Shown here one piece after another: positions 1 through 8,002 of a DNA stretch of 64,000 nucleotides. The position numbers were made by a program, and so were the translations under genes. Source of the stretch: Leucobacter sp. UCMA 4100. Its GTDB lineage: Bacteria; Actinomycetota; Actinomycetes; Actinomycetales; Microbacteriaceae. The notes beneath the pieces were generated by a model. That model made no database searches. It was not told the origin of the DNA and worked only from the letters and a program-made list of their open reading frames with translations. Numbering within the stretch: the stretch's first letter is position 1; every line of letters starts with the position of its first letter. The stretch covers positions 1,782,514-1,846,513 of the forward strand of contig NZ_JAFEUS010000002.1 in NCBI RefSeq assembly GCF_027853335.1. The letters run 5' to 3'.

Positions 1-607
1 CCGCGGTGAGTTTCTCGATGAAGTAGAAGACGTATGCGGGGCCCGAGCCTGAGATCGCCGAGAGAGCGTCGAGCTGCGCTTCGTCGTTCACAACGATCAC
101 GTCGCCCACGGTGCTGAAGAGGCGGCTCGCGAGATCGAGCGCCTCTGGGGGAGTGTCTTCGACCCCGACGACGCCCGAAACCCCGCGGCCAACGAGCGAC
201 GGGGTGTTGGGCATGACGCGTAAGACCGAAACGTATGAGGGAAGGAGCGCGCGCATGCTGTCGATCGTGACGCCTGCCGCGACCGAGATCACCACCGCAT
301 CTTCGTCAAGCTCATCGGCAATTTCTTTGAGTACGTCGTGAACGAGCCAGGGCTTCACCCCGACGATGATGGCTTTGGCGCCCCTTGCCGCGACCCGGTT
401 CGCGTCGGGGTTCTTCTCGACCGCGTGTGCGACGACGTCGGCGTGCTCGTTGAGTTTCGCGGCGCTCGCCTCGCTGTTCGTGGTGACGCGCACGGGCGCA
501 GAGCGGTTGACCGAGGGCGCGAGGAGGCCCTCGAGAATGGCACCACCCATCGATCCGACTCCGAGCATGGCGATGGTGGGCAGGTCTGGGTTATCGAGAG
601 TGCTCAT
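1..607 (-). CDS. proC: Pyrroline-5-carboxylate reductase, 3' end cut by window edge
   Basis: The reverse strand from an ATG at 607 stays open to base 1, giving about 202 residues without a stop. The product should reduce 1-pyrroline-5-carboxylate to proline with NAD(P)H in the cytosol, the last step of proline synthesis. The N-terminus has the Rossmann nucleotide loop GVGSMGG near residue 16. Further on come VGVKP, VISVAAG and RVMPNTPSLVG, all typical of ProC, and the visible part ends in the helical C-terminal domain with SGSGPAYVF. The gene is divergent from the cation transporter. A TATGAT -10 box lies 7 nt before the ATG, so the mRNA is probably leaderless. Only the end of the C-terminal domain is missing. 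Confidence 0.93.
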   Translation of the reverse strand, partial: MSTLDNPDLPTIAMLGVGSMGGAILEGLLAPSVNRSAPVRVTTNSEASAAKLNEHADVVAHAVEKNPDANRVAARGAKAIIVGVKPWLVHDVLKEIADELDEDAVVISVAAGVTIDSMRALLPSYVSVLRVMPNTPSLVGRGVSGVVGVEDTPPEALDLASRLFSTVGDVIVVNDEAQLDALSAISGSGPAYVFYFIEKLTA

Positions 608-679
608 GTGCAACATCATACGGATCACGTTCGGGGTGGTAGGCCATAATGGTGAGCAACATCTCGAGGAGGCACACAC
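608..679. promoter_or_regulatory. Divergent promoter region between proC and the CDF gene
   Basis: This 72-bp gap holds outward promoters. On the minus strand TATGAT (615-620) is 7 nt from the proC ATG. On the plus strand CATAAT (645-650) is a plausible -10 for the transporter, followed by a strong GAGGAGG Shine-Dalgarno sequence just before the GTG at 680. No clear operator palindrome is visible. Confidence 0.55.
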
Positions 680-1657
680 GTGAGTGAAGACCAGTCCAGC
701 ACCTCACACGGTGGAACGAAGGCGATTATTGCCGCGATGAGCGCCAACCTTGGCATCGCGATCACAAAGTTTATTGCCGCATTTTTCTCGGGTTCGTCGG
801 CCATGCTCGCAGAGGGTGTGCACTCTCTCGCTGATACCGGCAACCAGTTGCTCCTGCTCATCGGGGGCAAGCGCTCGAAGCGCCGCGCCGATGCGAAGCA
901 CCCCTTTGGGTACGGGCGGGAGCGCTACCTGTACGCGTTCGTCGTCGCCGTCGTGCTCTTCACGGTCGGTGGCATGTTCTCGGTCTACGAGGGCATTGAA
1001 AAGTTCAAGCACCCCGAGGCGCTCACGATGTGGTGGCTGCCGCTTCTCGTGCTGGTCATCGCGATCGTGCTCGAGTCAATGTCGCTCCGCGTCGCCGTGC
1101 GCGAGAGCAAGCCGCTCAAGGGCGAGCGCAGCTGGTGGCAGTTCATTCGTCACGAGAAGTCGCCCGAGCTGCCCGTGATCTTGCTTGAAGACTTCGCCGC
1201 GCTCGTGGGCCTCGTGCTTGCCTTCTTCGGCGTTGGTCTCACCGCCCTCACCGGAAACTGCATCTACGACGCCCTCGCCACCATCGCCATTGGCGTGCTG
1301 CTCATCGCGGTCGCGGTGGTGCTCGTGATCGAGGTTTCGAGCCTGCTCGTGGGAGAGGGAGCAAACCCCGAAGACCTGGCCAAGATCGAGGCGGCGATCG
1401 TGAGCGTCAAGGGCGTCGAGCGCATCATTCACATGAAGACGCTCTACCTCGGCCCCGAAGAGCTCATGATCGGCGTCAAGATTAGTGTCGGCCCAGAGCG
1501 CAAGGTGCGCGAGCTCTCGTTCCTTATTAACCAGGCCGAGCGCCACGTGCGCGCCCAGGTGCCCCACGCCAAGGTCATCTACATTGAGCCCGACGTGTGG
1601 CGCGACCCCTCGGCGACGCCGCTGACCGAAGACATCGTGACGCTGAGCTACGACTAA
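680..1657 (+). CDS. Cation diffusion facilitator family transporter
   Basis: This 325-residue membrane protein should export divalent cations (Zn, Fe, Mn or Co) from the cytosol by proton antiport. The N-terminal half has several hydrophobic segments, including a metal-site helix with EGVHSLADTGNQ (H48 and D52, the HxxxD pattern). A later helix has LLEDFAALVGL, where acidic residues replace the usual second His, as in some CDF subgroups. The C-terminal 90 residues are soluble and resemble the regulatory dimerisation domain. A GAGGAGG ribosome site supports the GTG start. The gene stands alone between proC and a convergent GntR regulator. The exact metal cannot be told from sequence. Confidence 0.85.
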   Translation: MSEDQSSTSHGGTKAIIAAMSANLGIAITKFIAAFFSGSSAMLAEGVHSLADTGNQLLLLIGGKRSKRRADAKHPFGYGRERYLYAFVVAVVLFTVGGMFSVYEGIEKFKHPEALTMWWLPLLVLVIAIVLESMSLRVAVRESKPLKGERSWWQFIRHEKSPELPVILLEDFAALVGLVLAFFGVGLTALTGNCIYDALATIAIGVLLIAVAVVLVIEVSSLLVGEGANPEDLAKIEAAIVSVKGVERIIHMKTLYLGPEELMIGVKISVGPERKVRELSFLINQAERHVRAQVPHAKVIYIEPDVWRDPSATPLTEDIVTLSYD

Positions 1658-1675
1658 GTGCCGCGGCCTTCGGGC

Positions 1676-2425
1676 CTAGTCTGCGAGCATGCGCAGGATG
1701 GCCTGCTCGTCTGAGCCGAAGCTTGGTGCGAAGCGATCGGCGATGGCCTGCTGTGCGATGAAGCCAGCCCGTGCAGAGTCTCTCGCCGCGATAGCTTCGA
1801 AGAGCCCCCGGTCAATGCGCGCGTTTTCGAGCTTCTCTCGGTTGTCGTGGTGGGTTCCTTCGGCGTGCTGTTGCATGATCTGTCGCAGCACGCCCGAGAC
1901 GGCCTGGCCGCTCATCTCAACGATGGCGTTGCCCGATGCCGCCCAGACCGCCTCGTGAAATTCGAGGTCAGCGTCGGCGAAATCTTCCGCGTTGTCACGG
2001 GCGCACTGTTCCATGCGTTCGATGCCGCGACGCATGCGCTCGAGTTCTTCGTTGGTGTGGCGCAGGGCGGCGAGGCGGCTCGCTGACCCCTCGAGTACGA
2101 TGCGGTATTCGACGAGCTCTGAGACGTTCAAGGCGTCAGTGCCGACCATTGCGCGAAACGATCGCGTGAGTGTCTCGGGTGAGGGGGCGAGCACGAGCGG
2201 GCCGCCGCGGGTGCCCGGCCTTGAAGCGATGAGCCCGATGCTCTGCAGCACGCGAAGTGCCTCGCGGATCGTTGGGCGGCTCACGTCAAACTGCACCATG
2301 AGCTCTCGTTCGCTCGCGAGTTGTGAGCCGACCGGTATCTCGCCGCTGACAATGGCCTGCTCGATCTGGTCGACGATTCGTTGGTAGGTGTGCACCGGAA
2401 CCGCGGGTTCGAAACTGTGTGTCAT
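1676..2425 (-). CDS. FadR-type (GntR/FCD) transcriptional regulator of the ABC/amidase island
   Basis: This 249-residue DNA-binding repressor has an N-terminal winged helix (residues about 15-80, with SERELMVQFDVSRPTIREALR) and a C-terminal all-helical FCD ligand domain, the FadR subfamily layout. The ATG at 2425 is chosen because GAGGAG lies about 9 nt upstream; an ORF extending 18 codons further has no ribosome site. It is divergent from the oligopeptide-type ABC operon. A FadR-like site in the shared gap also occurs upstream of the aldehyde dehydrogenase and decarboxylating dehydrogenase genes, so it probably controls the whole 1.7-13 kb catabolic cluster. The inducer is unknown. FCD domains usually bind organic acids. 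Confidence 0.88.
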   Translation of the reverse strand: MTHSFEPAVPVHTYQRIVDQIEQAIVSGEIPVGSQLASERELMVQFDVSRPTIREALRVLQSIGLIASRPGTRGGPLVLAPSPETLTRSFRAMVGTDALNVSELVEYRIVLEGSASRLAALRHTNEELERMRRGIERMEQCARDNAEDFADADLEFHEAVWAASGNAIVEMSGQAVSGVLRQIMQQHAEGTHHDNREKLENARIDRGLFEAIAARDSARAGFIAQQAIADRFAPSFGSDEQAILRMLAD

Positions 2426-2718
2426 CGCCGTTGTTGCTCCTCGTTGATCGCCGTGCAGTCGGGTCTTTCGGTGACTCACTGCAGTGTGGCCACTTCATGG
2501 CACCTTAAGAATAAACCACACGAGTCGCAGTCGGGTCTTGGGGCATGTTCAGCCAGGGGAATGGCAGAGCCGTGCGGCGGCACGGTGTTGTGGCGCGAAG
2601 ACTCGCAACGCTGGGGCTGTGCATGAGTGGCCTTACCATGTATCCTGGTGCAACATCCGGTTATGCGCGAGCGTACGCTTAAGGCTCACCGCCTTACGGA
2701 TTAAAACCTCAGGGAGCA
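2426..2718. promoter_or_regulatory. Divergent control region between FadR-type regulator and ABC operon
   Basis: This 293-bp gap contains no gene. It holds a 13-bp exact direct repeat GCAGTCGGGTCTT at 2455-2467 and 2527-2539, the operator-like site at 2625-2639, and a small inverted repeat TAAGGC-TCACC-GCCTTA at 2680-2696 shortly before the ABC binding-protein start. A weak AGGGAG ribosome site precedes the ATG at 2719. The -10/-35 boxes are not certain. Confidence 0.55.
2625..2639 (+). promoter_or_regulatory. Candidate FadR-type operator, copy 1
   Basis: The 15-mer GAGTGGCCTTACCAT occurs here and again at 11813-11827. Its core TGGCCTTACCA (2628-2638) fits the known FadR-subfamily consensus TNGTNNNACNA with one mismatch. 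Its place 80 bp before the binding-protein gene, next to a FadR-type regulator, suggests it is that regulator's operator. Confidence 0.6.
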
Positions 2719-4248
2719 ATGATGCAAACTCAGAAACCATTTGTCTATGCCGCGGCGTTGGTGACCGCGGGTGCGTTACTACTGACGGGCTGCTCGGCCG
2801 GGGCAGGGGGAAGCGGTGGGTCAGGCGGTGAGGGCGGTGCCGCACCAACGACGGTGACGGTCGCGCTCACGGGCACTCCCACCAACCTCGACTTCACGAC
2901 GACCGCCGGCGCCGCGATTCCTCAGGCGCTCATGGCCAACGTCTACGAAGGCCTCGTCGAACTGAACCAGGAAGGCGAGATCGTTCCGCTGCTCGCCTCA
3001 GGGTGGGAGGTGAGTGATGACCGGGCCACCTACACCTTCACGCTGAATGATGGCGTGACCTTCTCGAACGGCGCGCCCTTCACCGCCGAAGACGTCAAGT
3101 TCAGCTTTGAGCGGGTGCAGAGTGACTGGGTCACGACGCTCAAGGGCAAGATGGATGTCGTTGAGAGCGTCGAGGTGCTCTCTGACACCGAGGTTGCCGT
3201 GCACCTGAGCCGACCCTCGAACCAGTGGCTTTTTGATCTCGCGACCCCGGTCGGCGCGATCTTTACGCCCGACGGCGTTGATGATCTCGCGAACGCTCCC
3301 GTGGGCACGGGGCCGTACGAGGTCGCCTCGTGGGCTCCGAACGAAAAGATCGTGCTCGACACCCGCGACGACTACTGGGGCGACGCCCCGAAGGTTGAGC
3401 AGGTGACGCTTCGGTACTTTGCCGATGCCACGGCAACGACCAACGCGCTGCAAACGGGCGACGTCGATGCCGTCGCGAACCTCCAGGCACCCGAACTCCT
3501 CGACGCCTTTGAGAACAACGACGCGTTCACCGTCACCGAGGGCACCTCGAGCGGCGAGGTGTCGCTCTCACTGAACAACCGCGTCGAGCCGTTCGACGAC
3601 GTGCGTGTGCGCCAGGCCGTGCTCTACGCGATTGACGAGCAGGCCATTATTGACACCGCCTGGAGCGGGTACGGAACGACCGTGGCAACCTACGCGGTAC
3701 CCACCGACCCCTACTACGAAGACCTCAACGACGTGTACCCGCACGATCCCGAGAAGGCCCGCGAGCTTCTCGCCGAGGCTGGGCAAGAAAACGTCGAGGT
3801 GACCTTCGACGTGCCCACGAGGCCCTACGCTCAGGCGGTCTCTGAAATTGTGGTTTCGCAGTTGAAAGACGTGGGCATCAACGCGACGATCCGCTCATCA
3901 GAGTTTCCTGCAGTGTGGCTCGACCAGGTGTTCACGAACCACGACTTCCAGATGACGACGATTCTCGCCGTCGAAGCGCGTGACATGCTGACCGTCTTCA
4001 ACAACCCTGACTATTACATCGGGTACGACAACTCGAAGATCGAGGCGCTCGCCGCAGAGGCCGATGGCGCCGACGAAGATGGGTACGTCGAGGGCATGCG
4101 CGAGGTCGCTCGTCAGATCGTTGACGACGCCGCGAGCGGGGTGCTCTTCCTCTTTCCCAACATCGTCGTGACGAAGAGCGACCTGCAGGGAATGCCTGAA
4201 AACGCCATTATCGAGGCGCTCGACCTCACCAATCTCAGCTGGAAGTAA
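2719..4248 (+). CDS. ABC transporter substrate-binding lipoprotein, oligopeptide/dipeptide family
   Basis: This 509-residue secreted lipoprotein captures a solute for the importer encoded just downstream. It starts with a signal peptide ending in the lipobox LLTGC, then a Gly/Ser-rich tether, then the SBP family 5 fold with YEGLVELNQEGEIVPLLA near the start and FSNGAPFTAEDVKFSFERV in the first lobe. Its length matches DppA/OppA proteins, which bind peptides, nickel chelates, glycosides or other amide-rich molecules. It heads an operon with two permeases, a double ATPase and an amidase. A hairpin after its stop may let this gene be expressed above the rest. The true ligand is unknown; the amidase points to an amide. 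Confidence 0.9.
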   Translation: MMQTQKPFVYAAALVTAGALLLTGCSAGAGGSGGSGGEGGAAPTTVTVALTGTPTNLDFTTTAGAAIPQALMANVYEGLVELNQEGEIVPLLASGWEVSDDRATYTFTLNDGVTFSNGAPFTAEDVKFSFERVQSDWVTTLKGKMDVVESVEVLSDTEVAVHLSRPSNQWLFDLATPVGAIFTPDGVDDLANAPVGTGPYEVASWAPNEKIVLDTRDDYWGDAPKVEQVTLRYFADATATTNALQTGDVDAVANLQAPELLDAFENNDAFTVTEGTSSGEVSLSLNNRVEPFDDVRVRQAVLYAIDEQAIIDTAWSGYGTTVATYAVPTDPYYEDLNDVYPHDPEKARELLAEAGQENVEVTFDVPTRPYAQAVSEIVVSQLKDVGINATIRSSEFPAVWLDQVFTNHDFQMTTILAVEARDMLTVFNNPDYYIGYDNSKIEALAAEADGADEDGYVEGMREVARQIVDDAASGVLFLFPNIVVTKSDLQGMPENAIIEALDLTNLSWK

Positions 4249-4257
4249 CGCTTCAGC

Positions 4258-4282
4258 GGGGCATCACCCCAGGTGGTGCCCC
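4258..4282 (+). terminator. Hairpin between binding protein and permease genes
   Basis: GGGGCATCACC (4258-4268) and GGTGGTGCCCC (4272-4282) form an 11-bp stem with one G-U pair and a 3-nt loop. No T-run follows, so it more likely acts as a partial terminator or 3'-end stabiliser that raises binding-protein mRNA over permease mRNA. A similar hairpin follows potD in this window. Confidence 0.55.
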
Positions 4283-4329
4283 GCGGGCGTTCAGCTTGCC
4301 CTGACCGACATCGGCTGTGAGGAAGACGT

Positions 4330-5283
4330 ATGGCCATTCGAATTCTCATCAATCTTGCACGGTTTTTGGTGACCTTTGGCGTCGCCACGATCATCGTGTT
4401 CTTTTTTATGCGGCTTATTCCGGGCGATCCGGCTCAGGTCGCGCTCGGGATTAACGCGACCCCCGAGCTGCTCGAACAGACGAGACGTGAGTTCGGCACC
4501 GACCGACCGCTGATCGTGCAGTACTTTGACTGGGTGGGTGGCCTTTTCGTCGGCGACTTCGGCACCTCATACCTGACGCGCCAGGACATCAGCCCGATGG
4601 TGATTGACCGCCTGCAGGTGAGTCTCATCCTGGTGCTGAGCGCGATGGTGCTGGCGCTGCTCATCGCGATTCCGCTCGGCACCTGGTCGGCGGTGAAGCA
4701 CCGAAACCTCTCGGGCGTCATGATTAGCGTCGGCTCACAGCTCGGCGTCGCGATTCCTGGTTTTCTTGCCGCAATCTTGCTCGTCATGTTCTTCGCGGTA
4801 GGCCTCGGCTGGTTTCCGGCCAACGGCTGGACCCCACCGGGACAAGACTTCGGTGATTTCTTGCGGCGTCTCGTACTGCCGGTCGTCTCGCTCGCCGCGG
4901 TGCAGGGCGCGATTCTCACGCGGTATGTGAGGTCGGCCGTGCTTGAGGTGCAGAGCGAAGACTATTTGCGCACCGCGAGGGCGAAGGGCCTCGGCAAGGC
5001 GGGCGCGCTCATGAAGCACGGGCTGCGCAACGCCGCAATCCCGGTGATCACGGTGACGGGCGTGCAGCTCGCGGCGCTCATCATCGGTGCCGTGGTGATC
5101 GAGCGGGTGTTTGTGATTCCAGGCCTCGGCTCGATGCTGCTCGACGCGGTGGGCAACCGTGACCTGCTCACGGTGCAGTCGGTCGTGATGGTGCTCGTCG
5201 CCTTCACTCTCATTCTCAACCTGGTGGTCGACATCGTGTACACGGTCGTCGACCCGCGCATGCGAAGGAGCTCGGCACGATGA
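4330..5283 (+). CDS. ABC transporter permease, DppB/OppB family
   Basis: This 317-residue inner-membrane permease has about six transmembrane segments. The N-terminus contains FFFMRLIPGDPAQ, the characteristic DppB/OppB opening, and a cytoplasmic EAA-type loop (YLRTARAKGLGKAGALMKHG) that docks onto the ATPase. It pairs with the next permease to form the channel for the solute delivered by the binding lipoprotein. Its stop overlaps the next start in an ATGA arrangement, so the two are translationally coupled. The start at 4330 follows a GGAAG ribosome site. Confidence 0.9.
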   Translation: MAIRILINLARFLVTFGVATIIVFFFMRLIPGDPAQVALGINATPELLEQTRREFGTDRPLIVQYFDWVGGLFVGDFGTSYLTRQDISPMVIDRLQVSLILVLSAMVLALLIAIPLGTWSAVKHRNLSGVMISVGSQLGVAIPGFLAAILLVMFFAVGLGWFPANGWTPPGQDFGDFLRRLVLPVVSLAAVQGAILTRYVRSAVLEVQSEDYLRTARAKGLGKAGALMKHGLRNAAIPVITVTGVQLAALIIGAVVIERVFVIPGLGSMLLDAVGNRDLLTVQSVVMVLVAFTLILNLVVDIVYTVVDPRMRRSSAR

Positions 5284-6200
5284 GCAACCCCTCGACCTCA
5301 CCATTTCCCGCTCAGGCTCCCCGCACCCGCGCGCTGCAGGTCCCGGGTGGCCCCTCGCGCAAGCGAACCGCGACTGAGCGGCGCGCGCTCTCGCCAACGC
5401 TCATCATCGGCCTCGTGCTCGTGGGGCTCGTGGTGCTTGCGGCCCTCGTCTCGTTTGTCTGGACCCCGTACGACCCGGTGCAGGCAGACCCCGAAGCGAG
5501 GCTCGCCGGCCCGAGTGCTGCGCACCTGCTCGGCACCGACCGGTACGGCCGCGACCTTTTCTCGGCCATGCTCTACGGCTCGCGCATCACACTGTTTGTC
5601 GGGCTCGTCTCGGTTGGCATCGCGCTCGTGATCGGCACCCCGATCGGCATTCTCGCCGGTATTCGAGGCGGGTGGATCGAAGAGATCATCATGCGCGGCT
5701 CAGATATCATGCTCGCTTTTCCCGCTCTGCTGCTCGCCATCATGCTGAGCGCGGTGTTTGGGGCCTCGACGTTGACCGCGATGGTCGCGATTGGCATCGC
5801 GAGTGTGCCCGGCTTTGCGAGGGTGGCCCGCTCGGGCACCCTGCAGGTGATGAGTACCGAGTACGTGCTCGCGGCGAAGGCTGCGAGCCAGTCGCGGTTG
5901 CGCATCGCGGTGCGCCACGTGTTGCCAAACATCATCGGCATCATCTTTGTGCAGTGCTCGGTGTCGTTTGCCCTCGCGGTGCTCGCCGAGGCGGCACTGA
6001 GTTTCTTGGGCCTCGGCACCCCGCCGCCGACACCGTCGTGGGGTCGCATGCTGCAAGAGTCGCAGCAGTTTCTTGGCACTCACCCCTTGCTGGCGGTGTG
6101 GCCCGGTGTCGCTATCGCCGTCGCGGTCATGGGCTTCAACCTCCTGGGTGATGGCCTGCGCGACCGCTTTGATCCGAAACTTTCAGGAGGCAGAGGCTAA
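5280..6200 (+). CDS. ABC transporter permease, DppC/OppC family
   Basis: This 306-residue second permease has a cytoplasmic N-terminal tail of about 40 residues, then LGTDRYGRDLFSAMLYGSR, the hallmark of DppC/OppC, followed by about five more membrane helices. The EAA loop reads YVLAAKAASQSRLRIAVRH. It forms a heterodimeric channel with the upstream permease. Start and stop codons overlap both neighbours, which shows tight coupling within the operon. Confidence 0.9.
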   Translation: MSNPSTSPFPAQAPRTRALQVPGGPSRKRTATERRALSPTLIIGLVLVGLVVLAALVSFVWTPYDPVQADPEARLAGPSAAHLLGTDRYGRDLFSAMLYGSRITLFVGLVSVGIALVIGTPIGILAGIRGGWIEEIIMRGSDIMLAFPALLLAIMLSAVFGASTLTAMVAIGIASVPGFARVARSGTLQVMSTEYVLAAKAASQSRLRIAVRHVLPNIIGIIFVQCSVSFALAVLAEAALSFLGLGTPPPTPSWGRMLQESQQFLGTHPLLAVWPGVAIAVAVMGFNLLGDGLRDRFDPKLSGGRG

Positions 6201-7963
6201 TGGCATCGTCACCACTTCTCGATGTGCGAGGGCTCAACGTTCGCACGGCAGAGCGCACGCTCGTGCACAACTTTTCTCTGCAGATGGCTCACGGCGAGCG
6301 TATTGGGCTCATCGGCGAGTCTGGCTCGGGCAAGTCGCTCACCACGACCGCCCTGCTCGGGCTTTTGCCCGAGGGCGTGAGCGCCGAGGGTTCGGTGCGG
6401 CTCGACGGTCACGGGGGCAACCTGCTTGAAGCTCCCGAGGCAGAGCTCATGAAGCTGCGCGGGCAAGACATGGCGATGGTGTTTCAGGAGCCGCTCACCG
6501 CGCTCAACCCGCTCATGCGTGCGGGCGCGCAGGTGGCCGAGGCGGTGCGGCTGCACCAGCCGGGTGTTTCGCGCGCTGACGCACACCGCAAGGCCGTCGA
6601 GATGCTCGACGCGGTGCACCTGCCCGATCCTGAGCAGGCGGCCAAAGCCTACCCGCACCAGCTTTCCGGGGGTCAGCGCCAGCGCGTCATGCTCGCCATG
6701 GCGCTCGTGAACGACCCGAGCCTGTTGCTGTGTGATGAGCCCACCACGGCGCTCGACGTGACGGTGCAGCGCCAAGTGCTCGACCTGATTCTTGAGCTCG
6801 TGCGTGAGCGCGGCACCGGGCTGCTCTTTATTACGCACGACCTCGCCGTGGTCGCCAACATGTGCACCCGGGTGCTCGTCATGAACGAGGGCGTGATCGT
6901 TGAAGAGGGCAGCACGGCTCAGGTCTTCATGAACCCGCAGCACGAGTACACGCGTGGCCTGCTCGCGGCCTCTGACCTCGACGCGGTCGATCAAGATGGG
7001 CGCCTGTTTACCGTGGCGACGGCTCGTGACTACGTTCCTCCCGCCCCCGGGGCTCCTGACGAGCCGCTTGGCACCGAGCCTGAGCTTGGTGCGGCACCCG
7101 GCGTGGCAGACAGCCAAGCGCCAGCGGTCAGCCCCGCTGAGCCCAGCCATGAAGAACCCATTATGAAGGTCACCGACCTCGTGCGCACCTACACGCGCTC
7201 GAAGACGAGCCTCTTTGCGCCGGCAGCCGAGGTGAAAGCGCTCAAGAGCATTTCGTTTGAGCTGAAGCCCGGCGGGCGACTCGGTGTCGTCGGCGAGTCA
7301 GGCTCTGGCAAGTCAACCCTGTTGCGTATCCTCGCGGGTCTTGATCAGCCAACGTCGGGAAGCGCGATCGTCGCGGGCAACGAGGTCGCGGGGGCCCGTG
7401 AGTCGCAACTGCGTGAGCTGCGTCAAAACCTGCAAATTGTGTTCCAAGACCCCATGGGCTCGCTTGACCCGCGCATGAGGGTTGGGCAGATCATCGCTGA
7501 GCCCCTGCTCGTTCGCGGGCGCAACGAGACTCCCGAAGAGCGTGAGCGCATGGTCGCCGAGATGCTCGAGGCCGTGGGGTTGCCGGCTGACGCCGCAAAG
7601 CGTTACCCGCACCAGTTCTCTGGCGGCCAGCGGCAACGCATTTCGATCGCGCGGGCGCTCATTTGCCGCCCTCAAGTCGTTGTTGCAGACGAGCCGGTGA
7701 GCGCGCTTGACGTTTCGGTGCGTGCCCAGGTGCTGAACCTGCTGACCGACCTCGTTGACGAGTACGGGCTCACGCTCGTGTTTGTGTCGCACGACCTGAA
7801 CGTCGTGCGCCACATTTGTGACCAGGTGATCGTCATGCAGTCGGGCGAGATCGTCGAGGCCGGCGAGACCGAGCGGGTATACCGCGATGCCCAGCACCCC
7901 TACACGCAACGGCTCATTGCCTCGTCGCTTTCGCTGCGGCAAGAGCTCGCACACGTTTCATAA
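6200..7963 (+). CDS. Fused dual ATPase of oligopeptide-type ABC importer (DppD-DppF)
   Basis: This 587-residue protein joins two complete nucleotide-binding domains. The first (about 1-270) has Walker A GESGSGKS, the signature LSGGQRQR and Walker B LLLCDEPTTALD. The second (about 320-587) repeats GESGSGKS, FSGGQRQR and VVADEPVSALD. In many species these are separate DppD and DppF proteins; fusion is common in Actinobacteria. The linker (about 275-320) is Pro/Ala/Glu-rich. It powers import through the two upstream permeases. It starts inside the last codon of the upstream gene. The amidase begins 40 nt downstream. Confidence 0.92.
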   Translation: MASSPLLDVRGLNVRTAERTLVHNFSLQMAHGERIGLIGESGSGKSLTTTALLGLLPEGVSAEGSVRLDGHGGNLLEAPEAELMKLRGQDMAMVFQEPLTALNPLMRAGAQVAEAVRLHQPGVSRADAHRKAVEMLDAVHLPDPEQAAKAYPHQLSGGQRQRVMLAMALVNDPSLLLCDEPTTALDVTVQRQVLDLILELVRERGTGLLFITHDLAVVANMCTRVLVMNEGVIVEEGSTAQVFMNPQHEYTRGLLAASDLDAVDQDGRLFTVATARDYVPPAPGAPDEPLGTEPELGAAPGVADSQAPAVSPAEPSHEEPIMKVTDLVRTYTRSKTSLFAPAAEVKALKSISFELKPGGRLGVVGESGSGKSTLLRILAGLDQPTSGSAIVAGNEVAGARESQLRELRQNLQIVFQDPMGSLDPRMRVGQIIAEPLLVRGRNETPEERERMVAEMLEAVGLPADAAKRYPHQFSGGQRQRISIARALICRPQVVVADEPVSALDVSVRAQVLNLLTDLVDEYGLTLVFVSHDLNVVRHICDQVIVMQSGEIVEAGETERVYRDAQHPYTQRLIASSLSLRQELAHVS

Positions 7964-8002
7964 CGAGACCACACCCGCGTCGATACGAAAGGCCATTCCT
8001 CA

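Noticed and set aside
1665-1676. GGCC-TTCG-GGCC hairpin between the CDF and FadR-type genes
   Set aside because: Only 4 bp of stem and no T-run; too weak to call a terminator although it sits between convergent genes.
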